Assembly (NCBI RefSeq): GCF_003850045.1 | Contig: NZ_RQJX01000024.1 | Span: 1-34,124, forward strand | Origin: Aeromicrobium camelliae | GTDB taxonomy: Bacteria; Actinomycetota; Actinomycetes; Propionibacteriales; Nocardioidaceae | Direction of reading: 5' to 3' | DNA length: 34,124 bases | Part shown: piece after piece, positions 1 to 9,026 of the stretch | Layout of the letters: every line of letters starts with the position of its first letter | Numbering within the stretch: the first letter of the stretch is position 1 | Notes under the pieces: model-generated | Databases searched by the model: none | Told to the model about the DNA's origin: nothing | Seen by the model: only the letters and a program-made list of their open reading frames with translations | Made by a program: the position numbers and the translations under genes

Positions 1-16
1 CGGGACTACCAGCCCC

Positions 17-60
17 AAAAACAACAAGGTCCGAACCCACTTCCGTAGGTTCGGACCTTG
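17..60 (-). terminator. Rho-independent terminator after tRNA-Arg
   Basis: Positions 25-37 and 48-60 form a perfect 13-bp inverted repeat (CAAGGTCCGAACC / GGTTCGGACCTTG) with a 10-base loop. Read on the minus strand, the hairpin is followed by TTGTTTTT (24 down to 17). This is the expected stem plus U-tract downstream of the minus-strand tRNA. Nothing further can be read in bases 1-16. Confidence 0.88.
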
Positions 61-62
61 CA

Positions 63-78
63 GATGTCCTGAGACATC
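63..78. other. Small hairpin between tRNA-Arg and its terminator
   Basis: GATGTC-CTGA-GACATC is a 6-bp stem with a 4-base loop, lying between the tRNA 3' end and the terminator. It would be in the precursor's 3' trailer and might be a processing structure. No function can be assigned from sequence. Confidence 0.4.
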
Positions 79-84
79 ACAAAG

Positions 85-158
85 CGCCCCCGGCAGGATT
101 CGAACCTGCGACCGTCGGATTAGAAGGCCGATGCTCTATCCAGCTGAGCTACGGAGGC
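85..158 (-). tRNA. tRNA-Arg, anticodon TCT
   Basis: The minus strand folds as a 74-nt tRNA. The acceptor arm is GCCTCCG pairing with CGGGGGC, with discriminator G. The D arm is around TAGCTCAGCTGGATAGAGC, and the T arm carries GGTTCGAATCC. The anticodon loop CTTCTAA gives anticodon TCT, reading AGA (and AGG by wobble), both rare in such a GC-rich genome. CCA is not encoded. The last pair of the anticodon stem is C-T as drawn. A long open frame starting at 131 runs through this tRNA and is not real there. Confidence 0.95.
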
Positions 159-169
159 TTGGCGACAAC

Positions 170-175
170 AGGGTA
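170..175 (-). promoter_or_regulatory. Likely -10 box of tRNA-Arg
   Basis: TACCCT on the minus strand (175 down to 170) lies 11 bases upstream of the mature tRNA 5' end, so transcription would start about 5 bases before the tRNA. No convincing -35 was seen at normal spacing. Confidence 0.5.
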
Positions 176-267
176 CGGGACGGGCGTCGCCGCGGGGCAG
201 CATCGCCCGCCGACGCCGCACGTGCAGAACGGGTCACCGCTCGAGGGCGACGGTCGGGGCCGAGTCC

Positions 268-273
268 TAGGCT
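268..273 (+). promoter_or_regulatory. -10 box of the PrsW-like gene, leaderless layout
   Basis: TAGGCT is followed by 7 bases and then the GTG start at 281. There is no Shine-Dalgarno sequence. The first transcribed base would be at or next to the start codon. The same geometry recurs at many genes in this window. Confidence 0.6.
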
Positions 274-280
274 TGCCCTC

Positions 281-1435
281 GTGACCGCCTACGCGCCGCC
301 CGTCGTCCACCGCCCTCAGCGCGGTCGGCTGGTGCTGGTCGTGCTGACGTGGATCACCGGATTCGTCGGCGCCGGGGCTGCCGTGTTCTTCGCCGCCCAG
401 GCAGGCGACGTTCCGGGAGCGGCGCTCGCCATCGTGTTCGCGCTCGTGCCGTTGCCGCTCATCCTGCTGATGTACTGGTGGCTGGACCGGGTCGAGCCCG
501 AGCCGCTGCGCTACAAGTGGGCGGCGTTCGTCTGGGGCGCAGTCGTCGCGGTCGCGATCTCCTTGCTGCTCGAGGGTGCCGCGGCGCTCTGGCTGGAGGT
601 GCCGGAGGACGTGCTGGTCGCGGTCGTGGCCCCCGTGGTCGAGGAGCTGGCGAAGGGGCTGTTCCTCGTCCTCACCGTGCTGCGTGCTCGCCGCATCATC
701 GACGGCGTCCTGGACGGGCTCATCGTGTCCGGCCTCGTCGCCATCGGCTTCGCCGCTGTCGAGAACATCGGCTACTACGCGGCGAGCTACTTCGGGTTGG
801 GGGAGGACGGCAACGAGATCGCCGGAGCCGAGGGGGCCACGCTCACCTTCGTGGTCCGCGGCTTGTTCAGCCCGTTCGCGCATCCGCTCTTCACCTCCGC
901 GATCGGCATCGCGATGGGACTGGCCGCTGGGCGCCGGTCACGCGCCGCCCGCTGGGCGCTCGTCGTCGCCGGCTGCGTGATCAGCGTCATCCTCCACGCG
1001 ATGTGGAACGGCTCGCTCGTCGTCGGCGGACCGGCTGCCTACGTCGTGGTCTATCTGACCCTCGGCGCTCTGCTTGTCGCGCTGGGATGCCTCGCCGTCA
1101 TCCTGCGCTTCCGCCAGATCTGCACGCTCTGGCGCTCGCTCACCTACATCGGCCAGCGCGGGTGGATCCACCCGGCCGAGGTGCCGTTCCTCGTCTCCTT
1201 CGCGCGACGCCGCCAGGCCCGCACGTTCGCGCGTCAGCACGGCGGCCGGCGCGCCGAGAAGGTCGTCGAGCAGTACCAGGCGCTGGCGACCGAACTCGGC
1301 TTCCTCCACGACCAGGTCATGCGTGGGCGGGCCCCGCGCGACGGCGCGAGCCGCACCTACGACCTGCTCGACCGGATGCACGCGCTGCGCCCGGAGTTAC
1401 GCCTCCCGCCGGCGCTGCCGCCGGGCATGCGCTGA
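281..1435 (+). CDS. PrsW-family intramembrane metalloprotease
   Basis: The 384-residue protein is a multi-pass membrane protein with hydrophobic segments through roughly its first 290 residues. The PrsW/CPBP-type motif VVEELAK carries the paired glutamates. It is followed by AAVENIGYY, HPLFTSAIG and a late HAMWNGS, which supply the further Glu/His residues expected for zinc in this superfamily. The C-terminal 100 residues are basic and cytoplasmic in character. PrsW of Bacillus cleaves an anti-sigma factor; the substrate here is unknown. I chose GTG at 281 because the frame upstream runs through tRNA-Arg and because a -10 box sits 7 bases before this GTG. The gene stands alone ahead of sahH, which has its own promoter. 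Confidence 0.88.
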   Translation: MTAYAPPVVHRPQRGRLVLVVLTWITGFVGAGAAVFFAAQAGDVPGAALAIVFALVPLPLILLMYWWLDRVEPEPLRYKWAAFVWGAVVAVAISLLLEGAAALWLEVPEDVLVAVVAPVVEELAKGLFLVLTVLRARRIIDGVLDGLIVSGLVAIGFAAVENIGYYAASYFGLGEDGNEIAGAEGATLTFVVRGLFSPFAHPLFTSAIGIAMGLAAGRRSRAARWALVVAGCVISVILHAMWNGSLVVGGPAAYVVVYLTLGALLVALGCLAVILRFRQICTLWRSLTYIGQRGWIHPAEVPFLVSFARRRQARTFARQHGGRRAEKVVEQYQALATELGFLHDQVMRGRAPRDGASRTYDLLDRMHALRPELRLPPALPPGMR

Positions 1436-1448
1436 GCCGCGCCGATTC

Positions 1449-1476
1449 TCGACCGCGAGGGTTTCCTCGCTACGAT
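1449..1476 (+). promoter_or_regulatory. sahH promoter with hairpin in the spacer, leaderless layout
   Basis: TACGAT (1471-1476) lies exactly 7 bases before ATG 1484. A weak -35-like TCGACC lies at 1449-1454, 16 bases upstream. The spacer contains a perfect inverted repeat GCGAGG-GTTT-CCTCGC (1455-1470) that ends right against the -10 box and could be an operator. The layout leaves no room for a SAM or SAH riboswitch. Confidence 0.6.
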
Positions 1477-1483
1477 GGCGGGT

Positions 1484-2914
<1,431 letters not shown>

Positions 2915-2917
2915 TCG

Positions 2918-3634
2918 ATGGCGGCCGCGAGCGGGAGTTTCCGCCGGTCCAAGCGCGACCGAGTCCTCATCGTCGACGACGATCCGTCCCTGGCAGAGAT
3001 GCTGGGCATCGTCCTCGGCGGTGAGGGCCTGCGCAGTGAGGTCGTGTCCTCCGGTTCGGAGGTCATGGCCGCGTTCGAGCGGTTCCGTCCCGATCTCGTT
3101 CTGCTCGACCTGATGCTGCCGGGTCTGGACGGCATGAAGGTATGCCGCCAGATCCGGCAGGTCTCGGCCGTGCCGATCATCATGCTGACGGCCAAGTCGG
3201 AGACGCCGGACGTCGTCGCCGGTCTCGAGGCGGGTGCCGACGACTACATCACCAAACCGTTCCGCAACAACGAGCTCGTCGCGCGCATCCGTGCCCGGCT
3301 GCGCAGGGTCGGCCCGGTGTCGCAACCGATCGTCTTCGGCGATATCACGGTCGACCCCACGTCCCACCAGGCCACCCGCGACGGCAAGGTGCTGCCCCTG
3401 ACGCCGCTGGAGTTCGACCTGCTGGCGTGTCTGCTCAGCGATCCGTCCCAGGTGTTCACGCGTGAGGTGCTCCTGGAGAAGGTCTGGGGCTACCACCATC
3501 CCGGCGATACCAAGCTCGTCAACGTCCACATGACCCGCCTGCGCTCCAAGATCGAGGACGACGCGGACAGCCCCCGGATCATCCGCACGGTCCGCGGCGT
3601 CGGCTACCAGGCGATCGACCCCGACGAGGCGTGA
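2918..3634 (+). CDS. mtrA: Response regulator MtrA
   Basis: This 238-residue OmpR/PhoB-type response regulator is the partner of the sensor kinase MtrB. In actinobacteria MtrA controls cell division, cell-wall and osmotic-response genes. The receiver domain begins RVLIVDDDPSLAEMLG, with phospho-acceptor Asp64 in LVLLDLMLPGLDG and the conserved Lys in YITKPF. The C-terminal winged helix includes LTPLEFDLLACLL, VWGYHHPGDTKLVNVHMTRLRSKIE and the closing RTVRGVGYQ. The start at 2918 adds about a dozen residues before the usual N-terminus; no better start with a ribosome site was seen. It follows sahH by 3 bases and its stop overlaps the mtrB start. Confidence 0.96.
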   Translation: MAAASGSFRRSKRDRVLIVDDDPSLAEMLGIVLGGEGLRSEVVSSGSEVMAAFERFRPDLVLLDLMLPGLDGMKVCRQIRQVSAVPIIMLTAKSETPDVVAGLEAGADDYITKPFRNNELVARIRARLRRVGPVSQPIVFGDITVDPTSHQATRDGKVLPLTPLEFDLLACLLSDPSQVFTREVLLEKVWGYHHPGDTKLVNVHMTRLRSKIEDDADSPRIIRTVRGVGYQAIDPDEA

Positions 3635-5160
3635 TGCGGCGCGTCGCGGGACTGTGGCGTCGCTCGATCCGGTTCCGCGTCGTCGTGAGCACCATGGTGC
3701 TCACCTCCCTCGTCATCCTGTTGACCGGCTGGGCTCTGCTGCGCGCCGTCGCGGACGGACTGGCCGACTCGCGCAAGGACGTCGCCGTGGCCGAGGCGCG
3801 CGCCGGGTTCGACCTCGCCCAGTCCCAGCTGGACGCGGCAGTCGACTCCGACGCGACCGCGCAGGCCCAGACATTGACCCAACTGGTCGACGGACTCGCC
3901 GCGACGCGCGGCGAGTCCCGCACGTACGAGTTGGTGCTCGAGGGGCCCTTGGGCGACGAGGACACCACGGCTCCCGTCCGTTCGTCCGGTGAGATCGCCC
4001 TCTCCGCGCTTCCCACCGATCTTGTCGACCGCGTTCGGTCGGGCCCAGGCGTGGTGTGGCAGTACAGCGAGCTGCCGCTGTTCGGCGGCGGGCCGGCACC
4101 CTCGGTCGTGGTCGGCAGCCGGCTCACTGCGCCCAACGCGGGGGAGTCGTACGCGCTGTTCTACGTGTTCTCGATGCGCGATCAGGAGCAGACGCTCGGT
4201 CTGGTCCGCCAGGCCCTGCTGGCCGGCGGAAGTGTCATGGTGCTCCTCGTCGGCCTCCTGGCCTGGCTCGTGGCACGCCAGGTCGTCGACCCGCTGCGCC
4301 TGGCCCGCCGGATCGCCGAGCGCTTCGCTGCGGGTCATCTCGAGCAGCGCATGCATGTGCGAGGAGAGGACGACATCGCCCGTCTCTCATCCTCGTTCAA
4401 CCAGATGGCCGAGAGTCTGCAGCGCCAGATCCGACGGCTGGAGAACCTGTCGCGGCTCCAGCAGCGATTCGTCTCCGACGTCTCGCACGAACTGCGCACA
4501 CCTCTCACGACCGTCCAGATGGCCAGCGAGATCCTCTATGCCGAGCGTGAGCACTTCGACGCCCACACCGCCCGCTCGGCCGAGCTGCTGCACACGGAGC
4601 TCCAGCGTTTCGAGTCGCTGCTCTCCGACCTGCTCGATCTGAGTCGCTTCGACGCCGGTGCCGCCCGCCTCGAACTGGACCGTGTCGACCTTCGTGAAGT
4701 CGCCGAACGCGCCGTCACCGACGAGGCCTTCGCCCGCGCGGGCATGACCGCCCGAACCCGCGGACCGCGCGCTCCGGCGATCGTCGAGGCGGACCCTCGG
4801 CGCGTGAACCGCATCGTGCGCAACCTCGTCGCGAACGCGGCCAAGTACAGCAAGTCGAGCCGGGTCGACATCGTCGTCGGCCAGAACGAGGACGTGGTGT
4901 CCCTCGCCGTGCGGGACTTCGGTGTCGGGCTGGACGCCGAGCAGCAACTTCGTGTCTTCGACCGGTTCTGGCGCGCCGATCCCGCCCGCTCCCAAGGGGG
5001 TACCGGCTTGGGCCTGGCCATCGCCCGTGAAGACGCGGAGCTCCACGGCGGCACCTTGCAGGTCTGGTCGCGGCGGGGGCTCGGCACCGAGTTCGTGCTC
5101 ACGCTCCCCAAGCCCGGACGCACCGTCGAGGGCCCGGCCGTCAGATCGGTCTTCGCATGA
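3634..5160 (+). CDS. mtrB: Sensor histidine kinase MtrB
   Basis: This 508-residue membrane kinase phosphorylates MtrA. The first membrane segment spans about residues 16-38, followed by an extracellular domain to about 192 and a second segment at about 195-216 leading into a HAMP domain (VVDPLRLARRIAERFAAGHLEQRM). The H-box FVSDVSHELRTPLTT contains His285. The N-box is NRIVRNLVANAAKYS, and the G boxes are DFGVGLD and GGTGLGLAIAREDAELHGG. ATG 3634 overlaps the mtrA stop (TGATG); GTG 3631 is the alternative. The stop overlaps the lpqB start (ATGA). In known systems LpqB modulates MtrB, which the arrangement supports. Confidence 0.96.
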   Translation: MRRVAGLWRRSIRFRVVVSTMVLTSLVILLTGWALLRAVADGLADSRKDVAVAEARAGFDLAQSQLDAAVDSDATAQAQTLTQLVDGLAATRGESRTYELVLEGPLGDEDTTAPVRSSGEIALSALPTDLVDRVRSGPGVVWQYSELPLFGGGPAPSVVVGSRLTAPNAGESYALFYVFSMRDQEQTLGLVRQALLAGGSVMVLLVGLLAWLVARQVVDPLRLARRIAERFAAGHLEQRMHVRGEDDIARLSSSFNQMAESLQRQIRRLENLSRLQQRFVSDVSHELRTPLTTVQMASEILYAEREHFDAHTARSAELLHTELQRFESLLSDLLDLSRFDAGAARLELDRVDLREVAERAVTDEAFARAGMTARTRGPRAPAIVEADPRRVNRIVRNLVANAAKYSKSSRVDIVVGQNEDVVSLAVRDFGVGLDAEQQLRVFDRFWRADPARSQGGTGLGLAIAREDAELHGGTLQVWSRRGLGTEFVLTLPKPGRTVEGPAVRSVFA

Positions 5161-6830
5161 GACGCGCCGTCCTGGGTGCCCTGGCAGCGCTCGTCCTGGC
5201 CGCATGCGCGTCCATCCCGGCCAGTGGCCCGGTCACGGAGGTCGAGGACGACCGGGGACTGGGGGAGAGCACCGCGCGCTACACGCCGGCAGGACCGGCG
5301 CCGGGCGCCACTCCTGATCAGATCGTGCGCGGCTTCCTCGAAGCGATGCTCGCCTACCCGGTCAGCTCCCAGATCGCCGCGGAGTACCTCACTCCCGACG
5401 CGGCCCGCGACTGGCGGCCGGGGGAGTCGACGACCGTCTACACCGATGCGCGCTTCGGTCAGAGTGCGCCGGAGGGCTCCAGTCGTCAGATTCGCGTGGG
5501 CTGGCGAGCCACCGCCCGGCTGGACGAGCAAGGCCACTATCGCCCCGCGGACGACCGCGTCGAACAGCAGTGGCGACTCGAGCGGGTCGAGGGACAATGG
5601 CGGATCGCGGACCCTCCTGACGGCATGCTCGTCACCGCCGAGTATTTCGAGGACTACTTCCGGCCGTTCGACGTCTACTTCCTCGACCAGACCGGCTCGC
5701 ACGTCGTTCCCGATCCGGTGTTCCGGGTCGTCGGCGACCAGCTGCCCACCGCGCTGCTCGCCAGCATCGCCGAAGGGCCCGAGTCCGCCCGGGCCGCCAG
5801 CACTCGCAGTGAGGTGCCCGCCGCCGAACGCCTGCGAGGCTCTGTCCCCATCGACACGCAACGCGTCGCCGACGTGGAGTTCACGATCCCGCTCCGCGAG
5901 CTGGCGACCGACGAGCGTGAACGGCTCGCGGCGCAGATCGTGTGGACGCTCCAGGGGGCGCCGGGCGTGGGCGCGGTGCGGATCTCCGGTTCCGATGGCG
6001 TCCTGGCTATCGGCGGCGAGGTCGTCCAGGACACTGCCGCCTACGCATCCTTCGCTCCCTCCTCCTCAGACGGACGGATCGCCGCCGTGGTCGACGAGCG
6101 GCTGCGGCGACTCGACGCCCAGACGCAGCGCGCCGTCCCGGGCGTGAGTGAGGTCGGCGAGGTCGCCGGGGTGGCGTCGGACCAGACGGTGGTCGCGACG
6201 GTGGCACCGGACCGCTCCACGTTCACCGTCCGTGAGGAGGGCGCGCCCACTGAGGTGTCCGGCACGGCGTTCCTCGACCCCGTCGTGGACCGCGACGGCA
6301 CGACATGGGCCGTCGACGCCAGCGCCGTCCGGGTCGTCGCCGACGGGGACGTGCGGACGGTCGACACCGGCCCGCTCGCGGGCGTGTCCCTCACGTCCTT
6401 CGCCATCTCCCCGGACGCGGCGCGCTACGGCGCGACCGCGGTGACGCCGGAAGGAGGCGAGCAGCTCCTCATCGGTCCGGTGCTGCGCGAGGACGACGTC
6501 GTCGAGCGGCTGGGTGCGCCGACGCAGGTCCCGACCCCCTCGCTCTCGGCGATGCGGTCGGTGACCTGGGTGACCGGTACTCGCCTCGCGCTGCTGGCCG
6601 AGGGCTCCGCCGGGGAGCAGGTGTACTCGGTGCGGATCGACGGATCGGACCTGCGCCCGTCCCTCCCCGGGCTCACCACCCTCCTCCCGCGCATCGAACC
6701 GGTCTCCCTGGCCGTGGGCCTGGCCGAGGAACCGCGGTTGTACGTGCTCGACGTCGAAGGCCGGGTGCGCTTGCTCAGCACGCGCGGGTGGGAGCGCATC
6801 GACGCGGAGGCCGTCAGCGCGATCGGTTGA
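5157..6830 (+). CDS. lpqB: Lipoprotein LpqB
   Basis: The 557-residue lipoprotein is the third member of the MtrAB-LpqB signalling set and is anchored on the outer face of the membrane. The signal peptide is short (MRRAVLGALAALVLAAC), with the lipobox LAAC and Cys17 as the lipidated residue. The GerMN-type module follows (about residues 45-280), and the rest looks like a repeated beta (propeller-like) domain, for example SFAISPDAARYGATAV and SVTWVTGTRLALL. It starts within the mtrB stop (ATGA). Family assignment rests on this N-terminus, the length and the position after mtrB. Confidence 0.95.
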   Translation: MRRAVLGALAALVLAACASIPASGPVTEVEDDRGLGESTARYTPAGPAPGATPDQIVRGFLEAMLAYPVSSQIAAEYLTPDAARDWRPGESTTVYTDARFGQSAPEGSSRQIRVGWRATARLDEQGHYRPADDRVEQQWRLERVEGQWRIADPPDGMLVTAEYFEDYFRPFDVYFLDQTGSHVVPDPVFRVVGDQLPTALLASIAEGPESARAASTRSEVPAAERLRGSVPIDTQRVADVEFTIPLRELATDERERLAAQIVWTLQGAPGVGAVRISGSDGVLAIGGEVVQDTAAYASFAPSSSDGRIAAVVDERLRRLDAQTQRAVPGVSEVGEVAGVASDQTVVATVAPDRSTFTVREEGAPTEVSGTAFLDPVVDRDGTTWAVDASAVRVVADGDVRTVDTGPLAGVSLTSFAISPDAARYGATAVTPEGGEQLLIGPVLREDDVVERLGAPTQVPTPSLSAMRSVTWVTGTRLALLAEGSAGEQVYSVRIDGSDLRPSLPGLTTLLPRIEPVSLAVGLAEEPRLYVLDVEGRVRLLSTRGWERIDAEAVSAIG

Positions 6831-6898
6831 CGGACCGCTCGTCCACAAGCGCCGGTATGACGGTGGCGCACCGGCGGAGGAGTCACGACGATGCCGTC

Positions 6899-7591
6899 AT
6901 GCGTCAGTGGGTCGATGTTGCCGCCGATCTGGTGATCGGTGCGCACTGTCCGGGGTGCGCACGACCCGGGCTCGGGATCTGCCCGCGGTGCGCGAGTGCC
7001 GTGCGGCCGAAGCCTCGGACGGTCGAGATCGCCGGCGTCGACCTCCCGATCGTCGCTGCCGGCTCGTACCGCGGCGTCGGTGAGCGAGTGGTGCGCCGGT
7101 GGAAGGGTGTCGGGCATCGGGAGTCCGCCCGGTGGGCCGCGTATGCCGTCGCCTCGTGCGTGCTGCAGTTCGCGCTCGACGCGCCGGTCCTCGTTCCCGT
7201 CCCGGCGACCCGCCGTTCACGGCGCCGCCGTGGCGCCTGGCTGGTCGGGGACTTGGCACGCGACGCCGCGACGCTGCTGCGGCGTCATGGCGATATGGAC
7301 GTGTCGGTCGCGCCGGTGGTCCGGTTGCGGCGTCAGACGGCGGATCAACGCGGGCTGGGTCTCGTCGAGCGCGCCCGCAATACCCGCGGCGCGTTCTCGG
7401 CGAGACCCCCGAACGGCGCGGGGCCCGTCGTCATCGTCGACGACGTGGTGACCACGGGTGCGACGATGCAGGCCGTTGCGGCCGCGCTCACCGCAGCGGG
7501 CTGGAACGTGTGCGGAGGGGTGGCTGCCCTCGCCACCCCACCTCCGGGCGACCACCGCGCAGCGGTGGTGATCGGGGCGGGCGCGGGCTAA
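6899..7591 (+). CDS. ComF-family phosphoribosyltransferase-like protein
   Basis: The 230-residue protein has the ComF layout: an N-terminal zinc-ribbon-like section (CPGCARPGLGICPRC), a middle [15 protein letters not shown] segment, the QTADQRGLGLVERARN segment and the PRPP-binding loop VVIVDDVVTTGATM near the C-terminus. ComF proteins are tied to DNA uptake in competent bacteria, but their role in actinobacteria is unknown. The start is uncertain. ATG 6899 gives the usual N-terminus and has GACGAT 6 bases upstream; in-frame ATG 6857 would add 14 residues. GGAGGAG at 6876-6882 is well spaced only for an out-of-frame ATG at 6891. The gene sits between lpqB and hpf, as in mycobacteria. Confidence 0.88.
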   Translation: MRQWVDVAADLVIGAHCPGCARPGLGICPRCASAVRPKPRTVEIAGVDLPIVAAGSYRGVGERVVRRWKGVGHRESARWAAYAVASCVLQFALDAPVLVPVPATRRSRRRRGAWLVGDLARDAATLLRRHGDMDVSVAPVVRLRRQTADQRGLGLVERARNTRGAFSARPPNGAGPVVIVDDVVTTGATMQAVAAALTAAGWNVCGGVAALATPPPGDHRAAVVIGAGAG

Positions 7592-7632
7592 CGTCGAAAC
7601 AGGGCGAAAGGGTCGTCCGTCGACCGAGGAGG
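7589..7632 (+). promoter_or_regulatory. Possible hpf promoter and strong ribosome-binding site
   Basis: TAACGT (7589-7594) overlaps the comF stop codon and is a fair -10 box; its -35 is poor. GAGGAGG (7626-7632) lies 5 bases before the hpf ATG at 7638 and is one of the best Shine-Dalgarno sites in the window. Translation of hpf is therefore leadered, unlike many neighbours. Confidence 0.5.
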
Positions 7633-7637
7633 TTCTG

Positions 7638-8270
7638 ATGGAAATCGTCGTCAAGGGTCGCAACAGTGAGATCTCGGACCGCTATCGCGAACTCGTGGCA
7701 GAGAAACTCCAACGGGTGGCGAAATTCGACACGCGCCAACGCATCAACCGCGTCGACGTGGTCGTCAGCCACGAGAAGAACCCCCGGGATCCGGCCACCG
7801 CGGCCCGCGTCGAGATGACCGTTCACTCGCGCGGACCGGTGGCTCGGGCCGAAGCAGTCTCGGTGGATCAGCATTCGGCTCTCGACCTCGCACTCGACCG
7901 GCTCGTCCGCCAGGTGCGCAAGGCCGTGGACCGTCAGCGCATCCACCGCGGACAGCAGCGTCCCACCTCGCTCGCCGAGGCCACGTCCGCCGTCCCCGAC
8001 TCGCTGCTCGAGGAGCTCGAGGGCCAGCGCCAGCCGGAGGAGGCATCGGCGGCCGGGCCCATCGCCGTCGACGGTGACGGCCCGCTCGTGGTGCGGGAGA
8101 AGACGCACCCCACGACCCCGATGACCCTCGAGCAGGCGCTCTACGAGATGGAACTCGTGGGGCACGACTTCTTCCTCTTCGTGGAGAAGGACTCGATGCA
8201 GCCGTCGGTCGTCTACCGCCGCAAGGGGTACGACTACGGCGTCATTCACCTCGACGTCCGCGACGAGTGA
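7638..8270 (+). CDS. hpf: Long-form ribosome hibernation promoting factor
   Basis: The 210-residue protein binds the 30S decoding region in stationary phase and, in its long form, joins two 70S ribosomes into an inactive dimer. The N-terminal S30AE domain starts MEIVVKGRNSEISDRYRELVAEKL and continues to about residue 105. A variable linker (about 110-150) leads to the C-terminal dimerisation domain with PMTLEQALYEMELVGHDFFLFV and VVYRRKGYDYGVIHL. Length is right for the long form. It is closed by a terminator at 8301-8334, so it ends the mtrAB-lpqB-comF-hpf block. Confidence 0.96.
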   Translation: MEIVVKGRNSEISDRYRELVAEKLQRVAKFDTRQRINRVDVVVSHEKNPRDPATAARVEMTVHSRGPVARAEAVSVDQHSALDLALDRLVRQVRKAVDRQRIHRGQQRPTSLAEATSAVPDSLLEELEGQRQPEEASAAGPIAVDGDGPLVVREKTHPTTPMTLEQALYEMELVGHDFFLFVEKDSMQPSVVYRRKGYDYGVIHLDVRDE

Positions 8271-8300
8271 CACCGGGTCCGCAGCACGGCTGAGGAGATC

Positions 8301-8334
8301 GAGGGTCCGCCTGGTGCGGACCCTCGGTTTTTGG
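8301..8334 (+). terminator. Rho-independent terminator after hpf
   Basis: GAGGGTCCGC (8301-8310) pairs perfectly with GCGGACCCTC (8316-8325) across a CTGGT loop. GGTTTTTGG follows. This is a textbook stem and U-run on the plus strand, 30 bases after the hpf stop and before the response-regulator gene. Confidence 0.93.
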
Positions 8335-8360
8335 GGGGTATTAGTGGCATCATTCGGACT

Positions 8361-9023
8361 GTGACTTCTCGTTCCGACGCCATCCGGCTTCTGCTGGTCG
8401 ACGACCAAGAGCTTTTCCGCCGTGGAGTGACGATGGTGCTCGGTGCCGACTCCGATTTCGAGATCGAGGACGTCGACGACGGCGACGCGGCCTTGGAGCG
8501 GATCGCCGAGGAGCCCTTCGACGTCGTCCTCCTCGACATCCGCATGCCCGGCCGCGGCGGCGTCGAGACGTGCGCCGCCATCAAGGAGATCGCTCCGTCG
8601 ACCGGTATCATCATGCTGACGGCCAGCGACGAGGAGGTCGACCTCTACGAGTCGATCAAGGCCGGCGCCTCCGGGTACCTGCTCAAGGACGGCTCCACGT
8701 ACGACCAGGTGGGCGAGGCCGTGCGTCTCGTCGCGGCCGGGCAGTCCCTCATCAGCCCGAGCATGGCCACCAAGTTGCTCGACGAGTTCGTGCAGATGTC
8801 GCGTGGAGCCGCACCGGCGACCACCCTCACGCAGCGTGAGCTCCAGGTCTTGCGGCTCGTGGCGCACGGCAAGAGCAACCGCGACATCGCGCAGGAGCTG
8901 TACATCAGCGAGAACACGGTCAAGAACCACATCCGCAACATCCTCGAGAAGCTGCAGATGAAGTCGCGCATGGAAGCGGCCATGTTCGCGGTGCGCAGCA
9001 AGCTCATCGACGACATCCCGTAA
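8361..9023 (+). CDS. LuxR/NarL-type response regulator (orphan)
   Basis: The 220-residue protein has a receiver domain (IRLLLVDDQELFRRG at the start, phospho-acceptor Asp59 in VVLLDIRMPGRGG, Lys in GYLLKDGS) and a C-terminal LuxR helix-turn-helix (LTQRELQVLRLVAHGKSNRDIAQELYISENTVKNHIRNIL). No histidine kinase gene is adjacent, so its partner, if any, is elsewhere. I chose GTG 8361, which lies just before the receiver. CATCAT, a poor -10, lies 7 bases upstream and there is no Shine-Dalgarno sequence, so the start could be leaderless. The strong hpf terminator isolates it from upstream transcription. The next gene begins 3 bases after its stop, suggesting co-transcription. Confidence 0.94.
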   Translation: MTSRSDAIRLLLVDDQELFRRGVTMVLGADSDFEIEDVDDGDAALERIAEEPFDVVLLDIRMPGRGGVETCAAIKEIAPSTGIIMLTASDEEVDLYESIKAGASGYLLKDGSTYDQVGEAVRLVAAGQSLISPSMATKLLDEFVQMSRGAAPATTLTQRELQVLRLVAHGKSNRDIAQELYISENTVKNHIRNILEKLQMKSRMEAAMFAVRSKLIDDIP

Positions 9024-9026
9024 CCG

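Noticed and set aside
131..280. N-terminal extension of the PrsW-like gene starting at 131
   Set aside because: It runs through tRNA-Arg on the other strand and has no membrane-protein character; a -10 box 7 bases before GTG 281 supports the shorter form.
1436..1483. SAM or SAH riboswitch before sahH
   Set aside because: The predicted transcript starts at the ATG and the gap is only 48 bases.
6899..6905. Frameshift at the start of the comF-like gene because GGAGGAG points to an out-of-frame ATG at 6891
   Set aside because: The frame from 6891 gives no ComF sequence, while 6899 gives a normal N-terminus; the ribosome site match is probably chance.
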